A stretch of DNA of 64,000 bases. It comes from DATIRA01 sp963766505 (GTDB taxonomy: Bacteria; Pseudomonadota; Gammaproteobacteria; Steroidobacterales; Steroidobacteraceae). Location: contig CAVYAL010000010.1 in NCBI GenBank assembly GCA_963766505.1, forward strand, positions 124,001 through 188,000. Reading direction: 5' to 3'. Each line of letters begins with the position of its first letter. Position 1 is the stretch's first letter. A model generated the notes under the pieces. It was not told the DNA's origin and did not search any database. It saw nothing but the letters and a program-made list of their open reading frames with translations. A program made the position numbers and the translations under genes. Positions 9,843 to 22,754 of the stretch are shown piece by piece.

Positions 9843-10607
9843 ATGCGAGCGGACGAGCCTGTATCGAGGATCATGACCGAGACCGTCGTGGTGATCGACG
9901 CCGACCAGCCGGTCAGCGAGGCATATGCATGCTTCTTCCAGTACCCGATCCACCACCTGCCGGTGGTGAGCCAGGGCAAGCTCGCCGGGATGCTCAGTTC
10001 GTCGGACGTGATGAAGCTGGAGTTCGTCGTGCCGAAGAACGCGTCGGATCGAGCCCGGTACCTGGATGAGCGATTCACGATCAGACAGCTGATGCGAACG
10101 CCGGTATCCAGCCTGAAGCCGAACGTCGGCGTCGGGGCAGCCGGCGAGATGCTGATCCAGGGTGGTGTGCACGCGGCGCCGGTCGTGGACGAGGCGGATC
10201 ACGTGATCGGCATCGTCACGACTTCGGACATCATCCGGGCGCTGGTGCATGGGCCGCCGCGGCGCGGCTCGATTTCGCTGCGCAGTCCGCTGCAGCCGAC
10301 AGCCGACGAGGGTCGCGAAGACCAGCACTATCACCCGCGGCCCAGCAGCGAGGAGATGGCGACCGCGCTCAGCACCGCAGAGCTGCTGCACGTCGAGAAT
10401 CGCGACCTGCGCTTCCTCGGCAAGACGATCCGCTATCTCGACCAGAGGCGGCGTCATCTGGAGAAGGTCCTGGAGCTGGCAGACCGGTTCCTGGTCTCGG
10501 GACAGGACGAGCGCGTGCATGCACTGCTGCTCAAGGCGATCCATGCGGCGAAGCGGGCGGAGGAGCACTCCACAGGGCAGTCGCGGACGCCTTTCCCGCT
10601 CCAATAG
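9843..10607 (+). CDS. CBS-domain protein
   Basis: 254 residues from the ATG at 9843 (GGGGA site upstream). Two CBS motifs form one Bateman module: residues 8-60 (ISRIMTETVVVIDADQPVSEAY, HHLPVVSQGKLAGMLSSSDV) and about 85-140 (IRQLMRTPVSSL, APVVDEADHVIGIVTTSDIIRAL). Such pairs usually bind AMP, ATP or S-adenosylmethionine and act as regulators. The C-terminal 90 residues are helical and charged (LLHVENRDLRFLGKTIRYLDQRRRHLEKVLELADRF), coiled-coil-like, with no catalytic domain. Stand-alone sensor of unknown target. Located 69 bp before the UvrA-like gene on the same strand; co-transcription is possible. Confidence 0.85.
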   Translation: MRADEPVSRIMTETVVVIDADQPVSEAYACFFQYPIHHLPVVSQGKLAGMLSSSDVMKLEFVVPKNASDRARYLDERFTIRQLMRTPVSSLKPNVGVGAAGEMLIQGGVHAAPVVDEADHVIGIVTTSDIIRALVHGPPRRGSISLRSPLQPTADEGREDQHYHPRPSSEEMATALSTAELLHVENRDLRFLGKTIRYLDQRRRHLEKVLELADRFLVSGQDERVHALLLKAIHAAKRAEEHSTGQSRTPFPLQ

Positions 10608-13263
10608 CGCCCGGTCCCCGCGGCTACGGATGAACTGCAACGCCCCGGCCGGGCCCGGTGGCCATACCGACCGTTGATGAAAACCGCCAATAAGCAGAGC
10701 ATCCGCATCCGGGGCGCCAGCCAGAACAACCTGCGCGCGCTGGATCTCGACATACCGCTCGGCGAACTCGTGGTCGTGACCGGCGTGTCCGGTTCGGGCA
10801 AGTCCTCGCTCGCCTTCGACACCGTGTACGCGGAAGGCCAGCGGCGCTACGTCGAGACGTTCTCGCCCTACGCCCGGCAGTTCCTCGACCGGATGGACAA
10901 GCCGCGGGTGCAGCGGATCGAAGGCATTCCGCCGGCCATCGCGATCGACCAGACCAACCCGGTGCGCAGTTCACGCTCGACCGTCGGCACGATGACCGAG
11001 CTGAACGACCACCTGAAGCTGCTGTTCGCCAGGGCCGCGAAGCTGCACTGCCGGCGCTGCGGCGCCGCGGTGCGGCGCGATTCACCCCAGAGCATCGCGA
11101 CTACGATCGCCGAACGCGCTGCGGCGCTGGGGGATCCGCGGCTCGCGGTCAGTTTCCCGGTAGCCGTGCCGGACAATTTCAGCGCGGACGAAGTCCGCAG
11201 GATGCTGGAGAGGCAGGGCTACACGCGCATCAGCGAACACGGTGCGAGTCGTTTCGACGTCGTGCAGGACCGCTTCCGGCTCGCAGCCGTGGACTCTGCC
11301 CGGGTCGCCGAGGCGCTCGAGAGCGCATTGCGCGTCGGGCGGGGACGGGTCGAGGTCCAGGTGCTGGAGGAGCACGGCAGCGGCGCAACTGAGGTGTGGC
11401 GGTTCTCCGATGACTTCCATTGCGCGGACTGCGACATTCACTACCGCGACCCCGTTCCCAGCCTGTTCTCTTTCAATTCGCCGATCGGTGCCTGCGAGAC
11501 CTGTCGTGGTTTCGGTCGCGTCATCGGCGTGGACCACGCGCTTGTGGTTCCGGACGAGTCGCTGAGCCTGCGCGAGGGCGCGATCCGCCCGTGGCAGAGC
11601 GAGTCCTACCGTGAGTGCCAGGACGACCTGCTGCGCTTCGCCCGGCGGCGCGGCGTGCCGCTGGACCGGCCCTGGCGCGAACTCTCCGCGGCCGAGCGGC
11701 GCTGGGTGCTGGAGGGGGAGGGCCCCTGGGAGGACAAGGTCTGGTACGGCGTCGGCCGGTTCTTCAAGTGGCTGGAAGGCCGCAGCTACAAGATGCACAT
11801 CCGGGTGCTGCTGTCGAAGTACCGCAGCTACACCCCCTGCGGCGACTGCGGCGGAGCCCGCCTGAAGGACGAGGCGCTGTTGTGGCGGCTCGGCTCGGCC
11901 GACCTCGCCGCGACGGTGCTCGCAGGCCGCTCGCGATTCCGTCCGGAACGCGTCGAGTGGCCGCCGGCGACGCTGGCCGGACTGCCCGGGCTGTGCATAC
12001 ACGACGTCATGCTGCTGCCGCTCGAGCGCTGCGGCGAGTTCTTCGCGGGGCTGCGCCTGCCCGCGCCGCTGGACGAGGCTGCCGACCTGCTGCTGACGGA
12101 GATCCGCTCCCGGCTCGATTTCCTCGCGAATGTCGGCCTCGGCTACCTGACGCTGGACCGGCAGTCGCGCACGCTCTCGGGCGGCGAGGTGCAGCGCATC
12201 AACCTGACGACCGCGCTCGGCACCTCGCTGGTGAATACGCTGTTCGTGCTGGACGAGCCCTCGATCGGGCTGCATCCGCGCGACATGGGCCGCGTGATCG
12301 ACGTGATGAGGCGGTTGCGGGATGCCGGCAACTCGCTGCTCGTCGTCGAGCACGATCCGCAGATCATGCTTGCCGCGGACCGGATTCTCGACCTGGGTCC
12401 CGGACCAGGGGAACACGGCGGCCGGATCGTGTTCGACGGCACGCCGCAGGAACTCGCCCGGCGCGGGCACACGCTGACGGCGGATTACCTCTCCGGGCGC
12501 AGGGACGCGCCCGCCGCCGCGGGTCGCAGAGGTCCGCCGGCCGCCGACACGCCACGCCTGCGGCTCGAGGGGGTCGCCGAGCACAACCTGCGCGACATCG
12601 ACGTCGAGATTCCGCTGCAGCGACTGGTCTGCGTGACGGGTGTCTCAGGTTCGGGGAAATCCACGCTGGTGCAGGACGTACTCCATCCAGCGCTGCTGCG
12701 CGCACAGGGCAAGCCGAGCGAGAGCCCGGGCGCGCATCGCGCGCTGCTCGGTGCCGAGCAGGTCGCCGAGGTCGTGCTGGTCGACCAGGCGCCGATCGGC
12801 CGCACGACGCGCTCGAATCCCGCGAGCTACGTCGGCGTCTTCGACCTCGTCCGCAAGCGCTTCGCCGCCGAGCCCGCCGCGCTGGAGCGCGGCTATACCC
12901 CGGGCACCTTCAGTTTCAACTCGGGCAACGGCCGCTGCCCGAGCTGCAGTGGCAACGGTTTCGAGCACGTCGAGATGCAGTTCCTCTCCGACGTGTACCT
13001 GCGCTGCCCCGACTGCGACGGGCGCCGGTACCGGCCTGAAATACTCGAGGTCAGGCTCAAGCGGGGCCCGGGCGCGGCACGGAGCATTGCCGACGTGCTG
13101 GAGATGACGGTCACAGAAGCAGCGGAGTTCTTCGCCGGGGATGGGGAGATCGTCGAACGGCTCGAACCGCTGGTCGCCGTCGGGCTCGATTACCTTCGGC
13201 TCGGCCAGCCCGTGCCCACGTTGTCCGGCGGCGAGGCGCAGCGGCTGAAGCTCGCGGGGCAGC

Positions 13264-16365
<3,102 letters not shown>

Positions 16366-17908
16366 TCTCCTCGGCCGTGATCAGCGCCTCGCAGGACTCA
16401 TCGCCTTCGCCCCACTGCACGACCAGGGGTTGCCCGGGCGCCCTGCGCAGCTCCTCGAGCGCCGTCGCCAGCGTTGCGTCCGCGGGCAACCGGGCCAGCG
16501 AGGCCGGTGCGGTTCCTTCCAGCGGCCGGCGCTCGAGATTCTCCAGGCGCTCCTGCTGCAGCAGCGCGTCGACGCGGCGCATGCGCAAATCGATGCCGCG
16601 CCGCGACAGCTGCCAGCTGAAGTAGGAGTGGCCCCACAGATCGTTGACGATCACCGAGCTCAATACAGTGCTCAGCATGACGGCCAGCGTGACCGGATAG
16701 TTGCCCGTCAGCTCGAGCACGATCAGCGTGGTCGACAGCGGTGAGCCGAGCGCGGCGCCGGCGACGGCGCCCATGCCGATCAGCGTGTATACGGCCTGCG
16801 GCGAGGCGTGGCCGGGATAGAGCGTAGCGGCTGCGATCCCGAGCAGGCTGCCGGTCAGCGCGCCCAGCATCAACGAGGGCGAGAAGATCCCGCCCGCGAG
16901 CCCGCCGCCGAGGCTGAGCCCGGTGGCGAGCAGCTTGGCGAGCAGCAGCGCGGCCAGCAGGCCGAGCGTGAGTTCACCGGACAGTACGGCACTGGTGGTC
17001 CCGTAGCCGACGCCGAGCACCTGCGGCGCGAGCAGCGCTACGAGGCCGACGCCAAGGCCTGCGAACGCGGGCCGCAGCCAGGCCGGGACACGCAGGCCGT
17101 CGAACGCACTCGCCACGAGACCGACGGTCCGTATCAGCGTCACCGTGACCAGCGCTCCAGCCACGCCGGCCAGCGCGAACGCCGGCAGCTCCCAGTACGA
17201 GGTGATCTCGACCGGCGGGACCGTGAACGCGGACGATTCTCCGTACACGAGCCGGCTGACCACGGTTGCCGCGACACTGGCCACGACGATGGGCGCGAAG
17301 GTGTGCAGCGTGTAACGGCCGACCACGACCTCGACGGCGAAGATCACGCCGGCGATCGGCGCGTTGAACGACGCCGCGACGCCGGCGGCGGCTCCGCAGG
17401 CGAGCATTCGTCGCGCGAAGGCCTGCGGCAGTCTCAGCTTGCGCGTGAGCCATGCGCCCAGCGTCGCGCCGAGGTGGATCATCGGCCCTTCGCGGCCGAC
17501 CGAGGCGCCGGTACCCAGCGAGACGACACTGGCCGCCGCGGCGACGAGGCCGCTGCCGATCGGCAGCTGGCTGCCGCGCAGCGCAGCAGCCTCGATGGCG
17601 TCCGGGACACCGTGCGGGCGCCTGCCCGGCAGCCATCGCCAGCACAGCAGCCCGGTGAGCAGGCCGCCGAGCGCGGGTGCCGACACCAGCACCAGCGCCG
17701 GGACGGTTGCCGCGAGGTCGCCGAGCTCGTCCAGGCGCCCGCCGAAGATCAGCGCCTGCAACGCGCCGAACGCTTCGCGAAAGCCCACCGTCGCGAGTCC
17801 CGCCACCAGGCCGACCAGCGCGGCGACCAGTATCGCCTGCAGCCTCGGCCGGCTCGCGACCAGTGCGGCGCTGGCCATCTCGAGTGCTGCGCGCGGATAG
17901 GACATGCC

Positions 17909-19180
17909 TCAGCGGCCTTCGGCGTAGGCGCGCCGCACCTCCTCGCCGAGGATGCGTATTCCTTCCCTGACCGCCTCGGGTTCCTGGGCATAGCTCAGGC
18001 GCAGGCATTCCTCGCGATGCGGCCAGTGCGTCTCGACGCCCGGGAAGAAGTGATGTCCGGACAGCACGATCACGCCGCGTTGCTTGAGGCGCTGGTAGAG
18101 CTGCGAGCTCGGCACCGGCAGCCCCTCCAGCCACAGCCACAGGAAAAATGCGCCTTCGGGCCGGTGTATCCGGAAGGGGCTCCCGGCCAGCGAGTCGGCC
18201 AGCCACGCCACGGCCTCCCGCATCCGGGATTCGTAGTACGGCCGGATCACTTCTGCGCTGAGCGCGGAGAGTTCGCCGCTCGCCAGCAGCCTGGCTGCAA
18301 GTGCGGCGCCCGCGTTGTTCGGCGACAGCGAGAGTACGGCCGTCATCGCCGCCAGCGCCTCGACGATCTCCTCGCGCGCGACCACGATGCCGGTCCTGAG
18401 CCCGGGCAGTCCCAGCTTGGAGAGACTCAGGCAGAGGATGACATTGTCGTTCCAGATCGGGGTTGCCTCGACGAACTGGATGCAAGGGAACGGCAGGCCG
18501 TAGGCCGCATCCACGATCAGAGGAATCCCGTGCTCGCGCGCCAGGCGGTCGAGCTGCCGCAACTCGGCATCGGTGAGCACGTTGCCGGTCGGGTTGGTCG
18601 GCCGCGAGACGCAGATCGCCGCGACTTGCTGCGTGATCCTGAGGGCGTCGAAGTCGACGCGGTACTTGAAGAAGGGCGGCTGCTGCCGCTCGATGGCAGG
18701 GCGCGCGGCGACGAACAGGTCGTCGTCCAGTCCGAGATCCAGGTACCCGACGTACTCCGGCATCATCGGCAGCAGGATGCGCCGCGGGCCGTGCGGGCCG
18801 CGGCCGGCTAGCAGGTTGAACAGCAGGAAGAACGCCGTCTGGCTGCCGGCGGTCAGCGCTATGTTTCGCTCGCTCAGCGGCCAGCCGTAGCGCGTGCCGA
18901 GGTGCCTCGCAACGGCCGCGCGAAACTCCAGGTCGCCTTCGGGTGGCGCATAGCGGCCCGCCATGCGTGCAAAGGCCTCTGGGTCCCGGGCGATGCGGGC
19001 AAGCTCGGCACGATAGATCGCCTCGACCTCCGGGATTCGCGCAGGATTCCCGCCGCCCAGCATCTGGATCCGGCCCGGCGCCGACAGCGCGGCTCCAAGG
19101 TCGGCCATCAGCTCGAGCGCTCCGGTGCGGCGGGTGAAGCGCCGGCCGAACGTCGAGAACTCGGGGCGCTTCGTGGTCAT
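17909..19180 (-). CDS. avtA: Valine-pyruvate aminotransferase
   Basis: 423 residues. Class I/II PLP aminotransferase making alanine from pyruvate and valine; cytosolic. It follows E. coli AvtA closely: FSTFGRRFTRRTGALELM at the start, MLGGGNPARIPE, LTAGSQTAFFLLFNLLAG, CVSRPTNPTGNV, and the PLP-lysine motif LSLSKLGLPGLRTGI. RPEGAFFLWLWLEGLP and HHFFPG near the end also match. Start at 19180 is an ATG 34 bp from the divergent HAD gene. Followed at 3 bp by the ClC gene, an unusual pairing with no obvious functional link. Confidence 0.95.
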   Translation of the reverse strand: MTTKRPEFSTFGRRFTRRTGALELMADLGAALSAPGRIQMLGGGNPARIPEVEAIYRAELARIARDPEAFARMAGRYAPPEGDLEFRAAVARHLGTRYGWPLSERNIALTAGSQTAFFLLFNLLAGRGPHGPRRILLPMMPEYVGYLDLGLDDDLFVAARPAIERQQPPFFKYRVDFDALRITQQVAAICVSRPTNPTGNVLTDAELRQLDRLAREHGIPLIVDAAYGLPFPCIQFVEATPIWNDNVILCLSLSKLGLPGLRTGIVVAREEIVEALAAMTAVLSLSPNNAGAALAARLLASGELSALSAEVIRPYYESRMREAVAWLADSLAGSPFRIHRPEGAFFLWLWLEGLPVPSSQLYQRLKQRGVIVLSGHHFFPGVETHWPHREECLRLSYAQEPEAVREGIRILGEEVRRAYAEGR

Positions 19181-19214
19181 CGGTCCACCTCGGGGCCTGC
19201 GTTACAGTATTCGA

Positions 19215-19937
19215 GTGAGCATCTTACGCAGTCGAACCCGGGCGGTGGACCGCCTGCAGGCGGTGTCCTTCGACCTGGACGACACGCTCTGGGACATCGC
19301 CCCGGTGATCAGCCGCGCGGAACACGCCATGTACCGCTTCCTCGAGCGCAAATACCCGCAGGTCACGCAGCGCCACTCGCTCGAGTCGATGCGGGACATC
19401 CGTGCACGGATCGCGCTCGATCGTCCCGGGATGCGCCACGACTTCACCTGGCTGCGGCTCGAGGCGCTGCGCATGCACGCGATCGAGGCAGGCTATCCCG
19501 AGAGCATGGCTGAGGATGCCTTCGAGGTCTTCTTCGCGGCGCGCAACGACGTGCAGCTGCACGAAGACGTCGTGCCGGCGCTGGACTGGCTCAGGTCGCG
19601 CCGGCTGCGGCTGTTCGTGATCACGAATGGCAACGCCGACCTCGAGCGCATCGGCATCGCGGAGTACTTCGAGCAGGTCGTGCACGCGCGCGTCGCCGGC
19701 GCGCTGAAGCCGGACCTGGCCATATTCCGTGGACTGCTGGCCGCGGCCGGACTCGATCCGCCGGCGATCGCCCACATAGGTGACGACCCTCACGCCGACA
19801 TGCGCGGAGCGAGGGCGGCGGGCATGCGCACTGTCTGGCTGAATCGCCGCGGCGTGCCGTGGCCGGCGGACGAATCCGGTCCCGATCACGTGATCGGCTC
19901 GCTCGCCGAACTGACCGGTCTGCCGCCCTTTGCCTGA
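19215..19937 (+). CDS. HAD-superfamily phosphatase (YigB-like)
   Basis: 240 residues from a GTG at 19215; a second GTG at 19245 is also possible. HAD motifs: motif I FDLDDTLWD, motif II ITNGNAD, motif III lysine in ALKPDLAIF, motif IV HIGDDPHADMRGA. The cap and the phrases SFDLDDTLWDIAPVI and FVITNGNADLERIGIAEYFE resemble E. coli YigB, a 5-amino-6-(5-phospho-D-ribitylamino)uracil/FMN phosphatase of the riboflavin pathway. That assignment is from overall resemblance, not a unique motif. Divergent from avtA with 34 bp between starts. Confidence 0.88.
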   Translation: MSILRSRTRAVDRLQAVSFDLDDTLWDIAPVISRAEHAMYRFLERKYPQVTQRHSLESMRDIRARIALDRPGMRHDFTWLRLEALRMHAIEAGYPESMAEDAFEVFFAARNDVQLHEDVVPALDWLRSRRLRLFVITNGNADLERIGIAEYFEQVVHARVAGALKPDLAIFRGLLAAAGLDPPAIAHIGDDPHADMRGARAAGMRTVWLNRRGVPWPADESGPDHVIGSLAELTGLPPFA

Positions 19938-20270
19938 TCCGCAGAGTCGCACCGAAACGTGGACGGCGTCACGCAGCGGTGCTTGAAGCGTCCGGCCGGC
20001 TTCGCTAATTTTGGGCCATGGTTCCCATCTGCCGGCAGACGATGCATCGGCGCGCGGGCGACCGCGCCAGCCGCCCCGTAACTCGTCCGGGGCCGACACC
20101 GCGGGTGACGACGCGTTGATCCGCGGCGTCGCTACACGACACTTCTCGAGCGACGACCAACCCTCCATTCGGCCTGGCCCGTATCAGCAGACGCTGGTCG
20201 CGGCTGCCAGCACGCTTGCCGCTCGGGGCGGCGGACGGAGTCTGTCATTCCCTGCACACGAGGGAGGACC
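19938..20270. other. Non-coding stretch of about 330 bp
   Basis: Between the HAD gene and the unknown pair. Short frames here (for example 20011-20274) have no start signal and look accidental. The one thing I can point to is a promoter-like pair at 19983-20011, listed separately. I see no tRNA, repeat or strong terminator hairpin. Confidence 0.6.
19983..20011 (+). promoter_or_regulatory. Putative sigma70-type promoter for the 20271 gene
   Basis: -35 TTGAAG (19983-19988), 17-bp spacer, -10 TAATTT (20006-20011). The -35 matches 4 of 6 consensus bases and the -10 keeps the three most conserved bases. It would give a leader of about 250 nt before the gene at 20271. Based on pattern only. Confidence 0.35.
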
Positions 20271-20903
20271 ATGAGCGAAACACCCGGTACCGCGACCGAG
20301 ATCGACTTCCGGAACCTGAGGGAGTTCTTCCGGGACTCCGTGCACCAGGCGCTTCGAAACCAGGAGGTGGTAGTCGAGGAACACACGGAACACTACGTCG
20401 TGAACCTGCTGACGATGTTCGCCCGCTCGGAGGCCCTGTTCGAGCGCACAGCCGACGGCGTGCAGCTCAGGCCGCTGGCGCTGATGCTCGCCGACGCCGT
20501 CGAGGCGTCGTCGGCAGACCAGCGCGAGCGGGTCCTGCAGCGGCTCGGGGACGTATCGCTGTTCACGGCCGGTTTCTTCGCCCAGGGCTTCGCGCGGCGC
20601 CTGGTGGACGTGGACTATCACATCGCGATGGGGGGACGCGCCTACGGAACGCTGGCCAACTCGGCGCCCAGGAGCGCCAGGGGCCGCGCGCTTGCCGGCG
20701 TCTTCGCCGAGCTGGCGGCGAAGTTCCAGCGGTTCGTCGATGCACTGAACGAAGTGAGCGAGATGTCGTGCCGTCACAACGACCGCGATGTGCTGCGTCT
20801 CTACGAGATCTGGCTGAAGACCGGCAGCCGCCGGGCCCACGGCCTGTTCAGGCAGCTCGGCGTGGACGCCACCGTCGTGCCGGTGACGCCCGGCCTCAAC
20901 TGA
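20271..20903 (+). CDS. Conserved protein of unknown function, first of a pair
   Basis: 210 residues from the ATG at 20271 with a strong Shine-Dalgarno (agggaggacc). Soluble, mostly helical, no signal peptide. Features: IDFRNLREFFRDSVHQALRNQ, then HYVVNLLTMFARSEALFER, then FFAQGFARRLVDVDYHIAMGG, then a C-terminal helical part with MSCRHNDRDVLRLYEIWLKTGSRRAHGLFRQLGV. No catalytic motif I recognise. It is followed after 12 bp by a second unknown gene on the same strand, so the two probably form a two-gene operon and may act together. Confidence 0.85.
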   Translation: MSETPGTATEIDFRNLREFFRDSVHQALRNQEVVVEEHTEHYVVNLLTMFARSEALFERTADGVQLRPLALMLADAVEASSADQRERVLQRLGDVSLFTAGFFAQGFARRLVDVDYHIAMGGRAYGTLANSAPRSARGRALAGVFAELAAKFQRFVDALNEVSEMSCRHNDRDVLRLYEIWLKTGSRRAHGLFRQLGVDATVVPVTPGLN

Positions 20904-20915
20904 TACGCGACCGGC

Positions 20916-21575
20916 ATGCTGCTGCGCGAACTGCAGTCGTTGCTGGCCCGGCTCTACGATGCGCCGTCCGAGTTCGACGTCTACGACTTCCTGGTCACCG
21001 ACGCCGCACAGGCCGCTTTGCTGCAGGGCCTGGCCGGACAGCCTCCGACCGACGAGCAGCTGCTGCTCGCGGAGAGCGAGCAGGGACTGGAACTCAGCCT
21101 GTACCTCGACGCCGCGGTGCTCGAGCGTCTCGTGGCGCGCTGTCCGCTGCGCTCGCTCTGCGAGGAGAACATCGCGGACTACTGCACCGCGCTGGAGGGC
21201 GTGAGCCACTTCCACTACGTCGTCTGGAGCCTGCGGCGCGAGCGCAGCGTGTCACTGCTCGAGCTGGAACTGCAGGCCGAGGTGGACAAGTACGCGAGCG
21301 CGCTGCGGCTGCTGCTCGGTCAGCGCGAGGGCCGCTTTCCGCGCGAACTGTTCCACCGCCTGTTCGAGACGAGCTCGCTGATGGCGCATCTCGACGACGA
21401 GCAGCGCCAGCGCTATGCGGAAGCTCACCGCCACGCGGCCAGGTTCTGCCGTCACCTGGAGGAGCGCTACCTGCGCACGCGCCGGTCCCGGCCCGAGGCC
21501 ATGCTCGCCGAGCTGCGGTCGTTCTACCGGCTGGGCGCGCAGGCCAAGCTGCGCCATGCGGCGCGCTACGGCTAG
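20916..21575 (+). CDS. Conserved protein of unknown function, second of a pair
   Basis: 219 residues from the ATG at 20916, 12 bp after the previous gene. Cytosolic and almost entirely helical; rich in Leu, Arg and Glu. Features: LLRELQSLLARLYDAPSEFDVYDFLVTD near the start, an acidic middle, a long helix SVSLLELELQAEVDKYASALRLLLGQ, and a basic end (RYLRTRRSRPEAMLAELRSFYRLG). No recognisable enzyme motif. Its partner at 20271 has the same helical style, which suggests a shared complex, an inference from adjacency only. It stops 4 bp before the end of the convergent gene 21580-21963. Confidence 0.85.
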   Translation: MLLRELQSLLARLYDAPSEFDVYDFLVTDAAQAALLQGLAGQPPTDEQLLLAESEQGLELSLYLDAAVLERLVARCPLRSLCEENIADYCTALEGVSHFHYVVWSLRRERSVSLLELELQAEVDKYASALRLLLGQREGRFPRELFHRLFETSSLMAHLDDEQRQRYAEAHRHAARFCRHLEERYLRTRRSRPEAMLAELRSFYRLGAQAKLRHAARYG

Positions 21576-21579
21576 GCCT

Positions 21580-21963
21580 TTAGTCGTCCCCGTCGCGTTT
21601 CTTCTCATCGATCTGCTTGCGCAGCTCGATCCACTTGGAGAGCTCGCGCAGGTTCTTCTTCTTCTTCCACTGCTGCTTGCCCAGCACGCCGCTGTTGTAG
21701 GGGTTGTAGCCGGACTTCAGGCCCTTCGGGTTGACGGAGACCGGGGCATCCGGACGCTCGTCGTCGTCCTGGACCTGGAGTCGAGGGTCGACCAGCGCCC
21801 GCACGCGTTCCGCGGCGCCCAGCGTGTCGTCGGCCAGCAGATCATCGTCATCGACCCACTCCCAGGTGCGATTGCCCCGGTCGTCCTCGCCTATGTGCCC
21901 CGGCTCGCCTGCGCCGGAGGCTGGGGCTTTCCCGGTCCGCTTGTCACGCGGGTCTTTCGCCAT
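21580..21963 (-). CDS. Small charged hypothetical protein
   Basis: 127 residues from the ATG at 21963 with a ggagag site. Highly charged and probably disordered in the first half (MAKDPRDKRTGKAPASG, EDDRGNRTWEWVDDDDLLADD). A conserved-looking C-terminal patch reads PKGLKSGYNPYNSGVLGKQQWKKKKNLRELSKWIELRKQ: a basic, aromatic segment that could bind nucleic acid, ribosomes or a membrane surface. Not named. A -10-like TAATAT lies about 29 bp before the start codon. Confidence 0.75.
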   Translation of the reverse strand: MAKDPRDKRTGKAPASGAGEPGHIGEDDRGNRTWEWVDDDDLLADDTLGAAERVRALVDPRLQVQDDDERPDAPVSVNPKGLKSGYNPYNSGVLGKQQWKKKKNLRELSKWIELRKQIDEKKRDGDD

Positions 21964-21998
21964 GGTGCTCTCCACAGCCATTGCTGCTGATGACGAGC

Positions 21999-22004
21999 AT
22001 ATTA
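21999..22004 (-). promoter_or_regulatory. Putative -10 box for the 21580-21963 gene
   Basis: Read on the minus strand the hexamer is TAATAT. It would place transcription start near 21992, about 29 nt before the ATG at 21963, a sensible leader containing the ribosome site. No good -35 box is visible at 16-18 bp, so this is weak. Confidence 0.3.
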
Positions 22005-22037
22005 CAGACCCGCAGACTTCGATAAGGCAGACTCAGT

Positions 22038-22625
22038 TCACGGAAATTCCGGCACGGACCCCGGCCCGGGCGTGTCGCCAGAGGCAGCGAGCCGCTCGCG
22101 GGCCCAGAACAGCCCGACGAGGCTCTTGCCGTCCTCGAGTCCGCCCGACGCGGCCATTGCAACGGCTTCCTCCAGCGGCAGCCAGCGTACCTCGAACACC
22201 TCGTGCTCCTCGGGCCGGCTGGGCCTGGGTGTCAGTTCGCGTGCCAGGTAGAGGTGTATCACTTCCGTCAGCACGCCAGGGGAGCTGAAGTACTCGCCGA
22301 GCTTCTCCCAGCTCGCGGCATGCACGCCCGCCTCCTCCTCGAGTTCGCGACGGGCACAGTCGAGCGGTGGTTCCCCGCCATCGAGCTTCCCGGCCGGCAG
22401 CTCGAGCAGCCAGCCTCCGGCTGCGTGGCGGAATTGCCGCAGCAGGCACACACGGCCGTGCGTATCGAGCGCGACCACCGCGGCGCCGCCCGGGTGGTGG
22501 GCGATCTCCAGCTCCGCGACGCTGCCGTTCGGAAGTCGGACGCGCTCGAGGTTCAGCGTCAGGACCTTGCCCTTGAATACATTCCTCACCTCTTCGACCA
22601 CGCCACGCTCCGTCTGCCGGTCCAT
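22038..22625 (-). CDS. NUDIX hydrolase, ADP-ribose pyrophosphatase type
   Basis: 195 residues from the ATG at 22625. The Nudix box is complete: G-x5-E-x7-REL-EEEAGV in GKLDGGEPPLDCARRELEEEAGV (read here as GKLDGGE then REL then EEEAGV). LLRQFRHAAGGWLLELPAGKLDGGE is the block typical of ADP-ribose pyrophosphatases of the NudF type, which split ADP-ribose to AMP and ribose-5-phosphate, and SPGVLTEVIHLYLAREL also fits. Cytosolic, Mg2+-dependent. Monocistronic; 74 bp from the small charged gene. Divergent from the aldehyde dehydrogenase. Confidence 0.92.
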   Translation of the reverse strand: MDRQTERGVVEEVRNVFKGKVLTLNLERVRLPNGSVAELEIAHHPGGAAVVALDTHGRVCLLRQFRHAAGGWLLELPAGKLDGGEPPLDCARRELEEEAGVHAASWEKLGEYFSSPGVLTEVIHLYLARELTPRPSRPEEHEVFEVRWLPLEEAVAMAASGGLEDGKSLVGLFWARERLAASGDTPGPGSVPEFP

Positions 22626-22754
22626 CCGCCAATGATACCGTCGGCCGGACGAGGCAATGGTTGATCCGGCCCGGGAGCGGCAGATCCCCGCCGGTCTGTG
22701 GTAGCTTGATCCCACCAGGCCGGGCCCGGCGCCCGGTGCAGCGGAGCGACAGAC

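Noticed and set aside
16808..18811. Long plus-strand frame opposite clcA and avtA (667 codons)
   Set aside because: Lies fully antisense to two well-matched genes. Low-complexity Arg/Gln/Asp composition, typical of a high-GC shadow frame.
20011..20274. 87-codon frame in the gap before the unknown pair
   Set aside because: Pro/Arg/Ser-rich, no ribosome site, overlaps the real start at 20271.
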